43,401 nt of DNA, taken from assembly GCA_029256785.1 (NCBI GenBank), contig JAQSXG010000002.1, positions 1 to 43,401 of the forward strand, given 5' to 3'. The notes below the pieces were generated by a model. The model saw nothing but the letters and a program-made list of their open reading frames with translations. It did not search any database and was not told the DNA's origin. Origin of the DNA: Neobacillus sp. (lineage in GTDB: Bacteria > Bacillota > Bacilli > Bacillales > Cytobacillaceae). Position numbers and translations under genes: made by a program. Below are positions 17,572 to 28,176 of this stretch, one piece after another; position 1 is the stretch's first letter; the number at the start of each line of letters is the position of its first letter.

Positions 17572-19373
17572 TGGCACAATTGGCATTCAGTTCCAAAACT
17601 CCACCTTTATTAAAATTAGAACCGTTTCTAGGATTGGATTTATCGGTATCAGCAACCCAAATCGATCATCATCATTCCCCTGATATGCTTAACATGCTTA
17701 ATATAAACGGGGAACTTACCAGCCGAACAGGTTTTATGAGAGTGTTTAAAGATAGTTTAGGTGCAGGGAGAATCAATAACCTATATATCTACAGTAAAAT
17801 TGACGGTACCCAAATCTTACTCTTGGCACACGGAACAAAGCTGTACACACAATCCGGTGATGCACAACCGACTTTATTGTACGACGGCATCCTTAATAGA
17901 AAACTCAATTTGTTTACGGTTGAGGGTAAATGCTATGTCATGGATGGAATAAAATATCTTGTCTATGACGGGGCAACGATTAAGGATGTTGTACCATATA
18001 TTCCAGTCTTGCAAATTTCTAAAAACCCAAGCGGCGGCGGTGCAGCGAATGAGGATTTCAACTTGATCGGAAACAAATGGAAAGATTCCTTCAGTGGTGA
18101 CGGTACATCTACTGTTTATCAGATGTCTCTTACCGGATTGGACTCAACCACTGTAACGGCTGTTGTCGGTACGACCACTATTACGGAGGGGTCAGGACTA
18201 ACTGTAGACAGGGTAAATGGAAAGATTACCTTTACAACTGCCCCAGCTGCTGGCACAAACAATGTCATCATTACAGCCGGTAAGACTGTATCTGGTTATG
18301 CAGACCGGATTAAAAAATGTACCATGGCGATTGGCTTTGGTGGTGCTAACGATACCAGGATGTTTATCTCGGGCAACCCGGACTTACCTAATCATTTGTG
18401 GCGATTGGGACTGTACGACCCAACCTATGCGCCGGAAAACGGATATTATCGAATGCCTGAAAAGGTGATGGGCTTTTCCAGACAATACGATTATTTGATT
18501 GTCGAGCGTCAAAACGGCAAACACATGATATCGTTTCAAATTACAAGTGAGGGAGTTGTTTCCTTCCCGAGTAAACCGATTAACAACCAAGTAGGCACGG
18601 TTGCAAGTGGAAGTATCCAAATCATCGAAAACAACCCTGTATCGCTTTCTAAAGACGGAGTGTATATGATTGTGGCGAGTAACATAAAAGACGAGCGGAA
18701 TGTCGTTCATATTTCTAAAGCAATCGATAAAAAGTTACTGTTAGAATCAGCCTTAGGAAATGCGGTATCAATAGATTTTGATAAAAAATATTGGTTGGCG
18801 GTCAATGGTCATGTATACGTGCTTGATTATACGCAAAAATCAGACCGTTATCCGTATGGGGAATGGTATCTTTTAAATAATATCAACGCGTCATGCTTCT
18901 TAGAGAAGGATGATTTTTTGTATTTCGGCAGTTCTAACAATGGAATGGTTTATCGCTTTAAAAAGGATTACGAAGCTTCTGCTTACAATGATGATGGGGT
19001 AGCGATTGATGCTTACTGGAAATCAGCGCAACTGACCTTTAATGCACCGGAAATGACAAAATACATCAGCAATCTTTACTACACCATGAAGCCAGCTACC
19101 AAAACGAGTGTCGAGTTATTTTACAGCACAAATGAAATAGAAGATGTGCCGATCCAAACAAAAGCCGTTTCATTTAATTTATTTGATTTCGGTAATATCG
19201 ATTTTGCTAACTTTTCTTTCATCACGTCAACCTTTCCAAAATCAGTCAGGACAAAAGTCAAAGCAAAAAAAGCAGTTATTTTCCAACTTAGAATACAGAA
19301 CAAAAAGCTAGATGAAAGCCTGTCTATCCTTTCGCTTGGCATCGAGTACAGAACCCAAACGAAAGTTCGATAA
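17571..19373 (+). CDS. Stopper / DNA-stabilisation (P22 gp10-like) beta-propeller-like protein
   Basis: FLGLDLSVSATQIDHHHSPDMLNMLNINGELTSRTGFMRVF, typical of podovirus tail hub/stabilisation proteins. Confidence 0.55.
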   Translation: MAQLAFSSKTPPLLKLEPFLGLDLSVSATQIDHHHSPDMLNMLNINGELTSRTGFMRVFKDSLGAGRINNLYIYSKIDGTQILLLAHGTKLYTQSGDAQPTLLYDGILNRKLNLFTVEGKCYVMDGIKYLVYDGATIKDVVPYIPVLQISKNPSGGGAANEDFNLIGNKWKDSFSGDGTSTVYQMSLTGLDSTTVTAVVGTTTITEGSGLTVDRVNGKITFTTAPAAGTNNVIITAGKTVSGYADRIKKCTMAIGFGGANDTRMFISGNPDLPNHLWRLGLYDPTYAPENGYYRMPEKVMGFSRQYDYLIVERQNGKHMISFQITSEGVVSFPSKPINNQVGTVASGSIQIIENNPVSLSKDGVYMIVASNIKDERNVVHISKAIDKKLLLESALGNAVSIDFDKKYWLAVNGHVYVLDYTQKSDRYPYGEWYLLNNINASCFLEKDDFLYFGSSNNGMVYRFKKDYEASAYNDDGVAIDAYWKSAQLTFNAPEMTKYISNLYYTMKPATKTSVELFYSTNEIEDVPIQTKAVSFNLFDFGNIDFANFSFITSTFPKSVRTKVKAKKAVIFQLRIQNKKLDESLSILSLGIEYRTQTKVR

Positions 19374-19409
19374 AGTATAGAAAACCGAATTAGATACGAG
19401 GTGATAGTT

Positions 19410-19925
19410 ATGTTTCAAAAATTAGAGTCCTTTACGAAGGACGTTTCGGATTTAGCAAACCAACCTGTTTTAAGTGCTGAAGCAATGAAAGGGCAATTTG
19501 ATGCGGCTCCCAATGAAGTAAGAGAGTATTTAAATAAATTAGTTGATGCGCTCAAAAAGACAGAGGAAGGCGATAGCGGTGCGAAAAACATTGGAGCGTC
19601 AGCTATTACAGGATTAACAGGAACCGACATACAGACTATTATGGAAAGCCTTAAAACCTATACGGAAACCTACAACGGAAAAATCCAAAAAGGTAGAGTC
19701 TCCTTTACGGTTCCAGCTGGGGCGAACGCAACCCAAACTGTCAGTTTCCCTAAAGCTTTTACCAACGACCCCGAAGTAGCGGTGACACATAATGGAACGG
19801 CAACGCCTGATAAATACGGATTAGTTTCTGTATCAAGTGTCACCAAGACAAACTTCAAATTGACGGGATATAACGGTGGCACAAGCGCAGTCGTACTTTA
19901 TTACAGTTGGATTGCAGTCGATTAA
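19410..19925 (+). CDS. Short tail appendage protein with H-type-lectin-like C-terminus
   Basis: GRVSFTVPAGANATQTVSFPKAFTNDPEVAVTHNG...TNFKLTGYNGGTSAVVLYYSWIAVD. Confidence 0.6.
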   Translation: MFQKLESFTKDVSDLANQPVLSAEAMKGQFDAAPNEVREYLNKLVDALKKTEEGDSGAKNIGASAITGLTGTDIQTIMESLKTYTETYNGKIQKGRVSFTVPAGANATQTVSFPKAFTNDPEVAVTHNGTATPDKYGLVSVSSVTKTNFKLTGYNGGTSAVVLYYSWIAVD

Positions 19926-19936
19926 GGAGGGATAGT

Positions 19937-20875
19937 ATGGCACTATTACCATATTCACAAATTGGAGAAAATCTGTACGCAGATACCTCTGGAAAACAAT
20001 TTAACATCACTAATGGAAATCGTTCTTACGTTCAAAGTCCGTATGACGCGATGACGAACAAACTTAATTCGCTGTACGACAACCAAAAAAACAGCCAACT
20101 AACTCAACTCAAGGCACAGCGTGAACGAGCAATATCAGGTTACAACAAACAAAAGACAGAGTTGAAACCTGTCTATCAGAATCAACGTAATCAAGCCGAC
20201 GTTGTTAATGCACAGAACGTGACGAGGTTGCGTGAATTGATGGCAGCACAGGGGATTAATACCAGCGGTGAAAACTTAACCACACAGGCGAGTATGGCGT
20301 CCGCTCGTCAAAGTGCGTTAGGTGAGATTACAGGACAAGAAAACCAAGCGATGGGCGAGATTGACCGTCAAATTGCGAATGAAAACGATCCATCTCGAGA
20401 CCAGGCGATAATTGATTCGATTGAAACGGAACGAAGCTCACGGTTAGCGGAGGCTTACAATCAATATCAACAACAAATTTTACAACAACAACAGGCCTGG
20501 AAAGCAGAACAATTCCAAAAAGAACAATTCGAATGGCAGAAACAAATGGAGCAACAACAGTTAGCGTTATCTAGACAAAGGGCGGCTACTACTTCCACTA
20601 GACAAGCTAAGGTAGAAAAGAAAACGAAAGGTATCTCCTATGCGGATGGTTTAGCCTACTGGAGCGACCAAGCGGATAACATTCGCAAACAAGGTGCCAT
20701 TCGAGTGGAAAAAGCCTTGCGTAGTGACTCTGCACAACTTCAAGCGCTACAAGACCAAGGATATGATATCGAAGGGGTCATTGATGCGCTTTACAGCGTA
20801 GCAAGTAACGGACGATTCGAAAATCAAACAGCCTATAAAAAGTATTACGAAACCTTAACCAAAGATTCATATTAG
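19937..20875 (+). CDS. Coiled-coil Gln-rich internal virion / ejection-like protein
   Basis: Q-rich coiled coil, position before the giant ORF. Confidence 0.5.
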   Translation: MALLPYSQIGENLYADTSGKQFNITNGNRSYVQSPYDAMTNKLNSLYDNQKNSQLTQLKAQRERAISGYNKQKTELKPVYQNQRNQADVVNAQNVTRLRELMAAQGINTSGENLTTQASMASARQSALGEITGQENQAMGEIDRQIANENDPSRDQAIIDSIETERSSRLAEAYNQYQQQILQQQQAWKAEQFQKEQFEWQKQMEQQQLALSRQRAATTSTRQAKVEKKTKGISYADGLAYWSDQADNIRKQGAIRVEKALRSDSAQLQALQDQGYDIEGVIDALYSVASNGRFENQTAYKKYYETLTKDSY

Positions 20876-20887
20876 GCGGTGAGATAA

Positions 20888-23800
20888 ATGTCATTAGATT
20901 TTTTAAATGGTTTTTTGGACGATTTCAATAAAAAGGCGGAAGGACAACGCCAACAAACAATTCTTCAAAGGAATAACCAATATAAAAACCAAAACTATGC
21001 AGATCGCCAAAGCTATGAAACTAGGAAAAGAGCAAGTTTAGAGAAAATTAGTCTCACACCTAAGATGAAAAAGAAAAAGAAGAAAGATGAATCCTTTCTA
21101 ACAGATGTGAAGGACTTTTTCACTGGAAAAGATACGGACGGTGACGGCCAACGTAATGGTTTACTAGGAGCACTCGATCGCTATGTGGTACCAATTTCTA
21201 AAGGAGCTACCGAATTTGTAGCTCCTGGAAACAATGAAAGAATGATACAAAATGACATCGCTAAGCACGGGAAAATCACTAATCCAGTGAATAAGGCTAG
21301 CTTAGTCGATAGAGGAACAGAGACTAAGGCCTTGAATACTGCAGGGATGATGATGGCTGCAATCGCTCCATATGGACAAGCATATAAGACTGCGGATTTC
21401 GCCTTTAATAAGGTTCCTAAACTGGCAAAACTCGCAACAACAAGTCCCTATATTTCAAAAGCGATAAAAGGTGCTGCAGCAGGTGGAATGGCTGAGGGTG
21501 GATTATCGGCTGTTAATGAGTTAGTGAATCCTGAAGCATATGACATGAAAGATTATGCTTTCCGAACAGGAATAGGTGTAGCTGGTGGAGCGATTTTAGA
21601 TCCTGCTTTATACGGAGCTGGGCAAGCAATTAAAAAAGGTTCTGAAAAGCATGCGGCCAATGTAATGGGGAAACTGTTACCTAAGAACGAACAGGTTGCG
21701 AAAACCTTTGCTAATACCATGAAACAAGATTATGCACTTCCTGTTGTGAATAAAAATCCTAATCCGATGTTACTGGATGATTTAATCCCGAGTGGCCCTG
21801 ATATTACGAATCCAAATTATGTACCGAAACTGGGACCTAACACAACAAAACAGGTAATAGCGCCAAAAGTAACGAATCCTGCCGAACAGCAACTAAAGTT
21901 AACCGAAGGGCAACTGGACGAATGGAAACCACTGGCGGATGAGTTTGAACAAGCGGTCGAGCAACAATTCCAATACTTGAAAAATTCTATGGGCAAGGGT
22001 GTTGAGTATGGTTCTACTGGTAGCGGATTAGGTAATTTTAAAGAAGTGAACGGCGGATTCAGAATCAGCAACAATCCGAAATGGTATCAGGATTTTTATA
22101 AACAGAATGGACGTAAACCAAACAACAGTGAATTAAGAGAATTGGCAGAACAACAAGTAAGAGAAGGATTCCAGGATGAAGTAGGGACTCTTCCAGCTTG
22201 GCAGCCGAAAAAGGCGCAGGACATTGATAATGAAATTGATGATCTACTCGCCATGATTCGAGAAAATCCTGAACAAAAAGAAGTATTACTACCGATTCTA
22301 CAAGGATTGGAAGAAGATAAGGCTGCTATCTTAAACGATTTAGAAACGGCTTTCAAGGAAATTCCAGAGCTTCGTAAACAACAGAGCAATCTGCAAGAAA
22401 CGTTAAATATCCCGAAGCAAACTGAAAAGCCAACAAAGAATAAACCAAAAGGAAAGACCAAAACAGAAATTGATGAAGAACTACGCTCCTTAGAAATTAA
22501 TGACGCATATTTACATTCAAGCCGTCAAAAAGGCAAGATTACGAATGAAGAATATCATCAAAAAATCCAAGAAAACGAGCTCAAGAGGGAGGCATTAGTA
22601 AAAGAAAATAAAGCTTATACTTCTGAACTTCCTGACGAATTAAAAACCACTTGGAACAACGAAACAAGAGCCTCTGAATTAGGAGATTACGCAATGAAAC
22701 AAGCCTATGGAGGTGGATTTGTAGTCCAAAAGGGAGGGAAAACGATTCAGAAATTCCGTACACAAGAGGAAGCTGTTCGATTCATGCAGCAAACAGTAGC
22801 CAAAGAAAGAGGAATCGATGTTTCGTTCGACAAAGAAGGAGTGCTTAATTGGAAATCTACTTATAATGAAGTTCGAAAGACGTGGTCTATCGAATCGGGC
22901 GAATATTCGATTCATAAAGGCGGAAATAAAGACTGGACCGTGAAGAAAGGCGATGAAGTACTAGGAACTTTCAAAAATGAGAAGAAAGCCCGGGAAGTGG
23001 CACAACGCCATTTCGATTCACAGGAAAAACCTATTCAGGAAAAAGTAACAGAAATGGAAACCTTTAAAACCAATCGTCAGAACAGCACACAGCAAATCGA
23101 AACACCTTTGAATACGAATACACCTAAACCACCTTCAAAACCTGTAGAACCACCAGTAAATGCGCCTAAACAAGAATCAGTGAGACAATTAGAACGTCCT
23201 GAAAATCTCCCTCCTAAAACAGGAGAACGGAAGCACTATAGTACTCTTGCAAACTCTGAAAAAGCATCGGACGAATTTGTAGATGGCATTAAAAACCTTG
23301 ACCGTACGTATCAAAAAATCAGCGACAAAGAAGTGGTGGACTTTGCGAATGGAATCATTAACCGGGATGTAGAAGAAGCCTTTCAATTTGTAAAAAATGC
23401 GGACCGTTTCGACAAGCGTCATACTGCTGTAGGAGCTAGATTGATTGATGTATTCCAATCCAATAAAGAGTTTGAGAGAGCGGTGGATTTAGCCGACATC
23501 TTAGCAAAAGAAGGAACAAAAGCTGGACAAGGATTACAAGGGTTTTCGGTTTATAATAAATTATCCGTTGAGGGGCATTTAATCCGGGCTCAACGGAGAG
23601 TAACGAAGTTAAATCAAACCCTTCCAGCAGGGAAGAAAGTTACCTTAACTCCTGAGATTGCTGAAGATATTGCCGTAGCTGCAGACAGTATTCAAAAACT
23701 CACTGGACAACAAGAAATTGGAAACAGCGTAATTAAATTACTAGATAAAGCAAAAAAAGGAAATAAGCTAAATGACGAGGAATTAAAGGTTGTTCAATCT

Positions 23801-26200
23801 TTTATGTCCGATGCGAAAAAGTTTGTTGGTGATCTGGATGCTAGCGCCAAGCCAGCAAAGGTAAAGCCTGTGAAAGATGCGCGTTCGCGTGATAAAGTCG
23901 TGGATTTCATGGGTAAGCAAGAAGCGGAGGCTAAAAAGCGGATTGAAGCAAGAAGGAACCGAGCGAACTCCTTACCAGTTGATATTTTCTATGATTATAC
24001 AGTCATTGGTGCCTCGAAGATTGCCAAAGGTGCGGTTAAGTTTGCGGACTTTTCCGAGCAAATGGTGAAAGAATTAGGGGATGAAATTAAGCCGTATATG
24101 CAACAGATTTACAACAAAGCGGTCGATAATTATAATATTACATCATCTAAAGTGTCACCTAAAAGATTGACGCAAGCAGAAAAAATCGTTAATAAAGCAA
24201 TGGAGAACGAAACCCTTTCACCAGCTGCAGCCGAAGAATTGATGGAACTCACTAAAAGATTAGTAAATGCAACAGGAGATTCAAAGTTTCTAGCCAGCAT
24301 GGATTTACAAGTGGCTTTAAACAAGCTCGAGCAACCAACTTTTGCACAAATGATTTCGTCTACTCATTACCAAGCAATGCTCTTAAATCCTTTAACCGTG
24401 ATGCGGAATATTATCGGTAACGAGGTATTCTATCGAGTGGATCGGGTGAGTAAACTATTAGCAGTACCTATCGATATAGCTAGAACTAGCATAACGGGAG
24501 GAAAAAGGACTATCGTTTTTAATACAGGTCAATTCCGTTGGGGGAACTTTATGAACCCGACTAAGGATTATGGTAAAGGCATGAAGCTAGGGACAAAAGC
24601 GGGATGGAAAGGTGTCAATCCGTTAGGATTAAATACGGCCTACGATATAAAATCACCTGCCTTTAGTTCTTTGTCTCCAAACTTGGGGTTTGTAAAGAAA
24701 GCGTTAGTTTCAAAGTTTAACCCGTTACATTGGACAGAGAAATTCTTGGGTGTCACGATGCGTTCTTTCGATACAGCTGGATATATGCGAGCATACAATC
24801 AAACCTTACGAGAACAAGCTACTTTAAGAGCTATGAACGAAGGGTTAAAAGGGAAGGCAATGAGAGAAGCTGCCGATCAATATTTCCGTGAAGCAGACGA
24901 TAACATGATTGCCATTGCAGAACAATACGGCAAGTATGCAACTTTCCAGGACAATACAGCCTTGGCGAAAGTATTAACTAAAGGCAAAGAAGGATTAAAC
25001 GAGTTATCAACGAATGTCGCAACTTTAGGGATGGCAAAAACGAAGGAGTTTGGGGCAGGAAGCTTTATTATTCCTTTTCCGAAAACACCAGCAAACCTAG
25101 TCATGCGAGCAATTGAATATTCGCCTGCTGGATTGGTTCGTTCGGCTAACTTGTTTAAAAACTATGTAAAGTTAAAGAATCCTCTAGATTTACGTGAAGG
25201 GCAAGTGGCGCTATCTAGGGCAATCGTAGGAACGGTTGGTTTCTCTGGATTCGGTTATATTTTAGCCGATAAGGGTGTATTAACTTCTGCTGGAAACTCT
25301 GACTATGAAGTAAAAGAGTTAGAAAAGATGGCAGGTAAACAGCCAAACAGCGTGAATATTACTGCGGTACAACGTTTTGTCACTGGCGGATTAAACCTTG
25401 ATGATTTAGAATTGAAAGAAGGTGATACTTTTATATCCTATGATTGGATGCAACCAATTGCTCTATCTATTTCATTAGGAACAGGAATCAATCAAGCTGA
25501 TCGAGAAAGTGAGAGTCCAACTATAGCCGAAAGAGCTATTCGTGCTGGAGATAGTGCCTTGAATACGATTGTTAATATGTCGTCCTTACAAGGAATTAAT
25601 CGTTTTGTATCTGGCCCGCCGAATGAAACTTGGTCTGAAAAGATAGCAGGTTCAATGCAAAGTGCTGGTAGTTCTTTTGTACCAACCATCTTAAATCAAT
25701 TCCGTAAAGCAACAGATAACACTTCACGAAATACCACTGATCCAACCTTTGGTGAAAAGTTTGGGAATATGGCGATAAACAAGATACCAGGCTATAACAA
25801 ACAGCTTCCACCTTCTTATAATACCTTTGGGGATAGGAAGGAACTCTATCCGAACAACACGAATACTATAGGCAATGTGTTCTTCAATCCGTCCTTTGTG
25901 AGTAAATATAAACCATCATTCGAAGCTAAGTTTGTGCTGGATTATATCAATGCCACAGGAGATAAAACAGCAGCACCACGTTATGCACCAAAAACGTTAG
26001 ATGGTATCAAACTAACAGGTGCCGAACAATCAGAAATGCAACGGATTATGGGAGAAGAAGTTAAAAAAGAATTAGCCAAGGCTTCCTCCTCCATTGGTGG
26101 AAACTCCACAGACTTCGAGCGCATTAAGAAGGCTATGGACAAGATTTTAACCAATGCAGGAAAGAAAGCGAGGGCGGCTATACGAGAGGGGCGTGAATAA
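20888..26200 (+). CDS. 1770-aa giant virion protein (candidate ejection protein / polyvalent protein)
   Basis: Single ORF; position at the end of the structural module; Ala-rich helical segments. Confidence 0.55.
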   Translation: MSLDFLNGFLDDFNKKAEGQRQQTILQRNNQYKNQNYADRQSYETRKRASLEKISLTPKMKKKKKKDESFLTDVKDFFTGKDTDGDGQRNGLLGALDRYVVPISKGATEFVAPGNNERMIQNDIAKHGKITNPVNKASLVDRGTETKALNTAGMMMAAIAPYGQAYKTADFAFNKVPKLAKLATTSPYISKAIKGAAAGGMAEGGLSAVNELVNPEAYDMKDYAFRTGIGVAGGAILDPALYGAGQAIKKGSEKHAANVMGKLLPKNEQVAKTFANTMKQDYALPVVNKNPNPMLLDDLIPSGPDITNPNYVPKLGPNTTKQVIAPKVTNPAEQQLKLTEGQLDEWKPLADEFEQAVEQQFQYLKNSMGKGVEYGSTGSGLGNFKEVNGGFRISNNPKWYQDFYKQNGRKPNNSELRELAEQQVREGFQDEVGTLPAWQPKKAQDIDNEIDDLLAMIRENPEQKEVLLPILQGLEEDKAAILNDLETAFKEIPELRKQQSNLQETLNIPKQTEKPTKNKPKGKTKTEIDEELRSLEINDAYLHSSRQKGKITNEEYHQKIQENELKREALVKENKAYTSELPDELKTTWNNETRASELGDYAMKQAYGGGFVVQKGGKTIQKFRTQEEAVRFMQQTVAKERGIDVSFDKEGVLNWKSTYNEVRKTWSIESGEYSIHKGGNKDWTVKKGDEVLGTFKNEKKAREVAQRHFDSQEKPIQEKVTEMETFKTNRQNSTQQIETPLNTNTPKPPSKPVEPPVNAPKQESVRQLERPENLPPKTGERKHYSTLANSEKASDEFVDGIKNLDRTYQKISDKEVVDFANGIINRDVEEAFQFVKNADRFDKRHTAVGARLIDVFQSNKEFERAVDLADILAKEGTKAGQGLQGFSVYNKLSVEGHLIRAQRRVTKLNQTLPAGKKVTLTPEIAEDIAVAADSIQKLTGQQEIGNSVIKLLDKAKKGNKLNDEELKVVQSFMSDAKKFVGDLDASAKPAKVKPVKDARSRDKVVDFMGKQEAEAKKRIEARRNRANSLPVDIFYDYTVIGASKIAKGAVKFADFSEQMVKELGDEIKPYMQQIYNKAVDNYNITSSKVSPKRLTQAEKIVNKAMENETLSPAAAEELMELTKRLVNATGDSKFLASMDLQVALNKLEQPTFAQMISSTHYQAMLLNPLTVMRNIIGNEVFYRVDRVSKLLAVPIDIARTSITGGKRTIVFNTGQFRWGNFMNPTKDYGKGMKLGTKAGWKGVNPLGLNTAYDIKSPAFSSLSPNLGFVKKALVSKFNPLHWTEKFLGVTMRSFDTAGYMRAYNQTLREQATLRAMNEGLKGKAMREAADQYFREADDNMIAIAEQYGKYATFQDNTALAKVLTKGKEGLNELSTNVATLGMAKTKEFGAGSFIIPFPKTPANLVMRAIEYSPAGLVRSANLFKNYVKLKNPLDLREGQVALSRAIVGTVGFSGFGYILADKGVLTSAGNSDYEVKELEKMAGKQPNSVNITAVQRFVTGGLNLDDLELKEGDTFISYDWMQPIALSISLGTGINQADRESESPTIAERAIRAGDSALNTIVNMSSLQGINRFVSGPPNETWSEKIAGSMQSAGSSFVPTILNQFRKATDNTSRNTTDPTFGEKFGNMAINKIPGYNKQLPPSYNTFGDRKELYPNNTNTIGNVFFNPSFVSKYKPSFEAKFVLDYINATGDKTAAPRYAPKTLDGIKLTGAEQSEMQRIMGEEVKKELAKASSSIGGNSTDFERIKKAMDKILTNAGKKARAAIREGRE

Positions 26201-26436
26201 TGCTCACGTTTTTTATGTATTTTGGGTTAGCGTGTCTAGGGGTTTTTGCTTTTGGTATTTACGTTTCATATGTAGTGGAAAAAGAAAAACGCGATCCTGT
26301 CTTTGCGGAAAAAATGGACCGTTTCAGAGAAAAATGGTCGAAGTTTGACCCATTTTCCAATTTCATAAGAAATCTAGTGTGGTGGGTAGTAGCAGCAATG
26401 TTTGTTTGGTTTGTATATCTAGGGCAAGGGGGCTGA
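26200..26436 (+). CDS. Small membrane protein (two predicted TM segments)
   Basis: MLTFFMYFGLACLGVFAFGIYVSYVV ... NLVWWVVAAMFVWFVYLG. Confidence 0.65.
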   Translation: MLTFFMYFGLACLGVFAFGIYVSYVVEKEKRDPVFAEKMDRFREKWSKFDPFSNFIRNLVWWVVAAMFVWFVYLGQGG

Positions 26437-26481
26437 TATTTCAGCTCTCTTTTTTATTTTTAAAATTTGAGGAGGTACGAA

Positions 26482-26964
26482 ATGAAAGCATATCTAGAAA
26501 TTTTAAATTTTAGTAATCTGGTTAATAACAAAACGGGTTTTATAGCTGTATTCGGTGCTGGACTAGGCAGTATGATTAGCCAAATTTACGGGGGTGAAGG
26601 AAGATTGATTGTAATTGGCACTCTCGCATTAGCAATTTGCTTGGATTGGTTGGGCGCAATTGCTGCAGCAACCAAAGATAAAAGTTATTCTTCACAATAT
26701 GGGATTATTGGTATTATCAGGACGTTGGTTATCATAACGCTCCCGGTGTTTGGGAAATTAGTGGACTCGGCATTAAATACACAAGGGTTTTTCTTCTACA
26801 TGCTTACAGTGGGCCTTCTCTACCATACCTGTGTTTCTATGACTGCAAATTTCACAAGAGCTGGATGGGATAAATGGATCCCGATTTGGGCGCTTAATTT
26901 AATAACCAGTGAGTTAGAAGCAAAAATGAAGCGAGCTCAATCGAGAAAGGGAGAGGATCAGTAA
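26482..26964 (+). CDS. Holin (phage_holin_4/toxin-secretion family)
   Basis: Multiple TM; GTLALAICLDWLGAIAAATKDKSYSSQYGIIGIIRTL; adjacent to endolysin. Confidence 0.85.
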   Translation: MKAYLEILNFSNLVNNKTGFIAVFGAGLGSMISQIYGGEGRLIVIGTLALAICLDWLGAIAAATKDKSYSSQYGIIGIIRTLVIITLPVFGKLVDSALNTQGFFFYMLTVGLLYHTCVSMTANFTRAGWDKWIPIWALNLITSELEAKMKRAQSRKGEDQ

Positions 26965-27929
26965 TGTACGAAATTACAAGGGATTACATCAGCAAGGGTA
27001 ATGCCAGGAGCGGGCAGTTACTTGTGGGAGGTAAACCTCAATTTGGGGTAGCCCATGATATTGGTAACGGTGCTTCAACAGCCTACAATAACCGTACTTA
27101 TTTTAACCGAGAACAACCGAGTGCATCAGCTCATACCTTTATTGATGACAAATACATTTTAGAGATTATTCCCGTGACTGTAGGAGTGCCTGAAAAAGCA
27201 TGGCATGTTATCTATGATGTCACGACAGATAATATTATGTTTGGTGATGACGCTAATGACATCGCCATCGGTGTAGAACTATGCTGGGGCGGTAATATCG
27301 TATGGGCGGAGGCGTATAAGAGGTATGTGTGGTATTGGGCTTACCTTTGCCGTATGTTTAGTTGGGACCCTCGCAAAAAGATTGTCCCGCATTCTCAACT
27401 GGACCCTAAACGCAAAACGGACCCGGACAAAAACGCCTTTGTAAAAAACTGTATTACTTGGGACCAATTTATCAGTGATGTCGTAAACGCAATGATTGAT
27501 AGCTATTGGCAAAAAACAGATGGCAAGTGGTACTTTTATAAAAATGGTGTTAAGCAAACAGGCTGGGTGCTTGATAATAATAAATGGTACTACCTGGACG
27601 CAGCAGGGGTAATGGTCATTGGATGGCAAAAGGACAAAGGCAAGTGGTACCTACTTGGTACTGATGGTGCTATGCTTACAGGATGGCAGCACGTTAATGA
27701 CAAATGGTACTATATGCATCCAAGCGGAGCAACTGCTTTTGGTTGGTTATTCTGGGGTGGAAAATGGTATTATCTAAATCCTAAGAATGAATCGGGTGCA
27801 ATGCTTAAAGATACAGTCGTCGAGGATAACGGTAAAAAGTATTATTTAAATTCTAAAGGTGAAATGGCTACGAACACGGAAGTAAAAGTCACTGCAAAAG
27901 CTACTAATGACGGATCCCTAGTTTTGTAA
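26964..27929 (+). CDS. Endolysin: N-acetylmuramoyl-L-alanine amidase with choline-binding-type repeats
   Basis: HDIGNGASTAYNNRTYF...ASAHTFIDD...GVELCWGG...HSQLDPKRKTDP amidase_2 pattern; repeated GWxxxxxKWYYL units. Confidence 0.9.
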   Translation: MYEITRDYISKGNARSGQLLVGGKPQFGVAHDIGNGASTAYNNRTYFNREQPSASAHTFIDDKYILEIIPVTVGVPEKAWHVIYDVTTDNIMFGDDANDIAIGVELCWGGNIVWAEAYKRYVWYWAYLCRMFSWDPRKKIVPHSQLDPKRKTDPDKNAFVKNCITWDQFISDVVNAMIDSYWQKTDGKWYFYKNGVKQTGWVLDNNKWYYLDAAGVMVIGWQKDKGKWYLLGTDGAMLTGWQHVNDKWYYMHPSGATAFGWLFWGGKWYYLNPKNESGAMLKDTVVEDNGKKYYLNSKGEMATNTEVKVTAKATNDGSLVL

Positions 27930-27932
27930 CAA

Positions 27933-27966
27933 GATAGCCCTTCTCTTAATCGAGAGGGGCTTTTTC
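27933..27966. terminator. Terminator shared by convergent genes
   Basis: AGCCCttCTC-ttaatc-GAGaGGGGCT followed by TTTTT. Confidence 0.75.
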
Positions 27967-28176
27967 TAATTTCTTCACCAATTCAGTTATATCTTCACCA
28001 TCACAAAGCACCTTTACTAATTCTGGCCAATATGGTGTTTCCCTTCGTATTTGTCTCCACCAAGCAAATGCTACTGTTTCCTTTGACTTTCCTCTCAAGG
28101 GGAAACTCCCTCTTTGCAAAACTTCATTATCATTAGAAATATAACTAATTTGTATTATCACGTTCATATAAATCAT
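27946..28176 (-). CDS. Hypothetical accessory protein
   Basis: SD gaggtaaggg; overlaps end of HTH gene, likely co-transcribed. Confidence 0.6.
   Translation of the reverse strand: MIYMNVIIQISYISNDNEVLQRGSFPLRGKSKETVAFAWWRQIRRETPYWPELVKVLCDGEDITELVKKLEKAPLD

Noticed and set aside
22096-22461. 121-aa minus-strand ORF within the 1770-aa gene
   Set aside because: Antisense shadow ORF in a Lys/Glu-rich gene; Ser/Phe/Cys-rich translation is typical of antisense artefacts.
28084-28101. ctctcaaggggaaac as another repressor operator
   Set aside because: Only the GGGGAAAC half matches; it lies inside a coding region.
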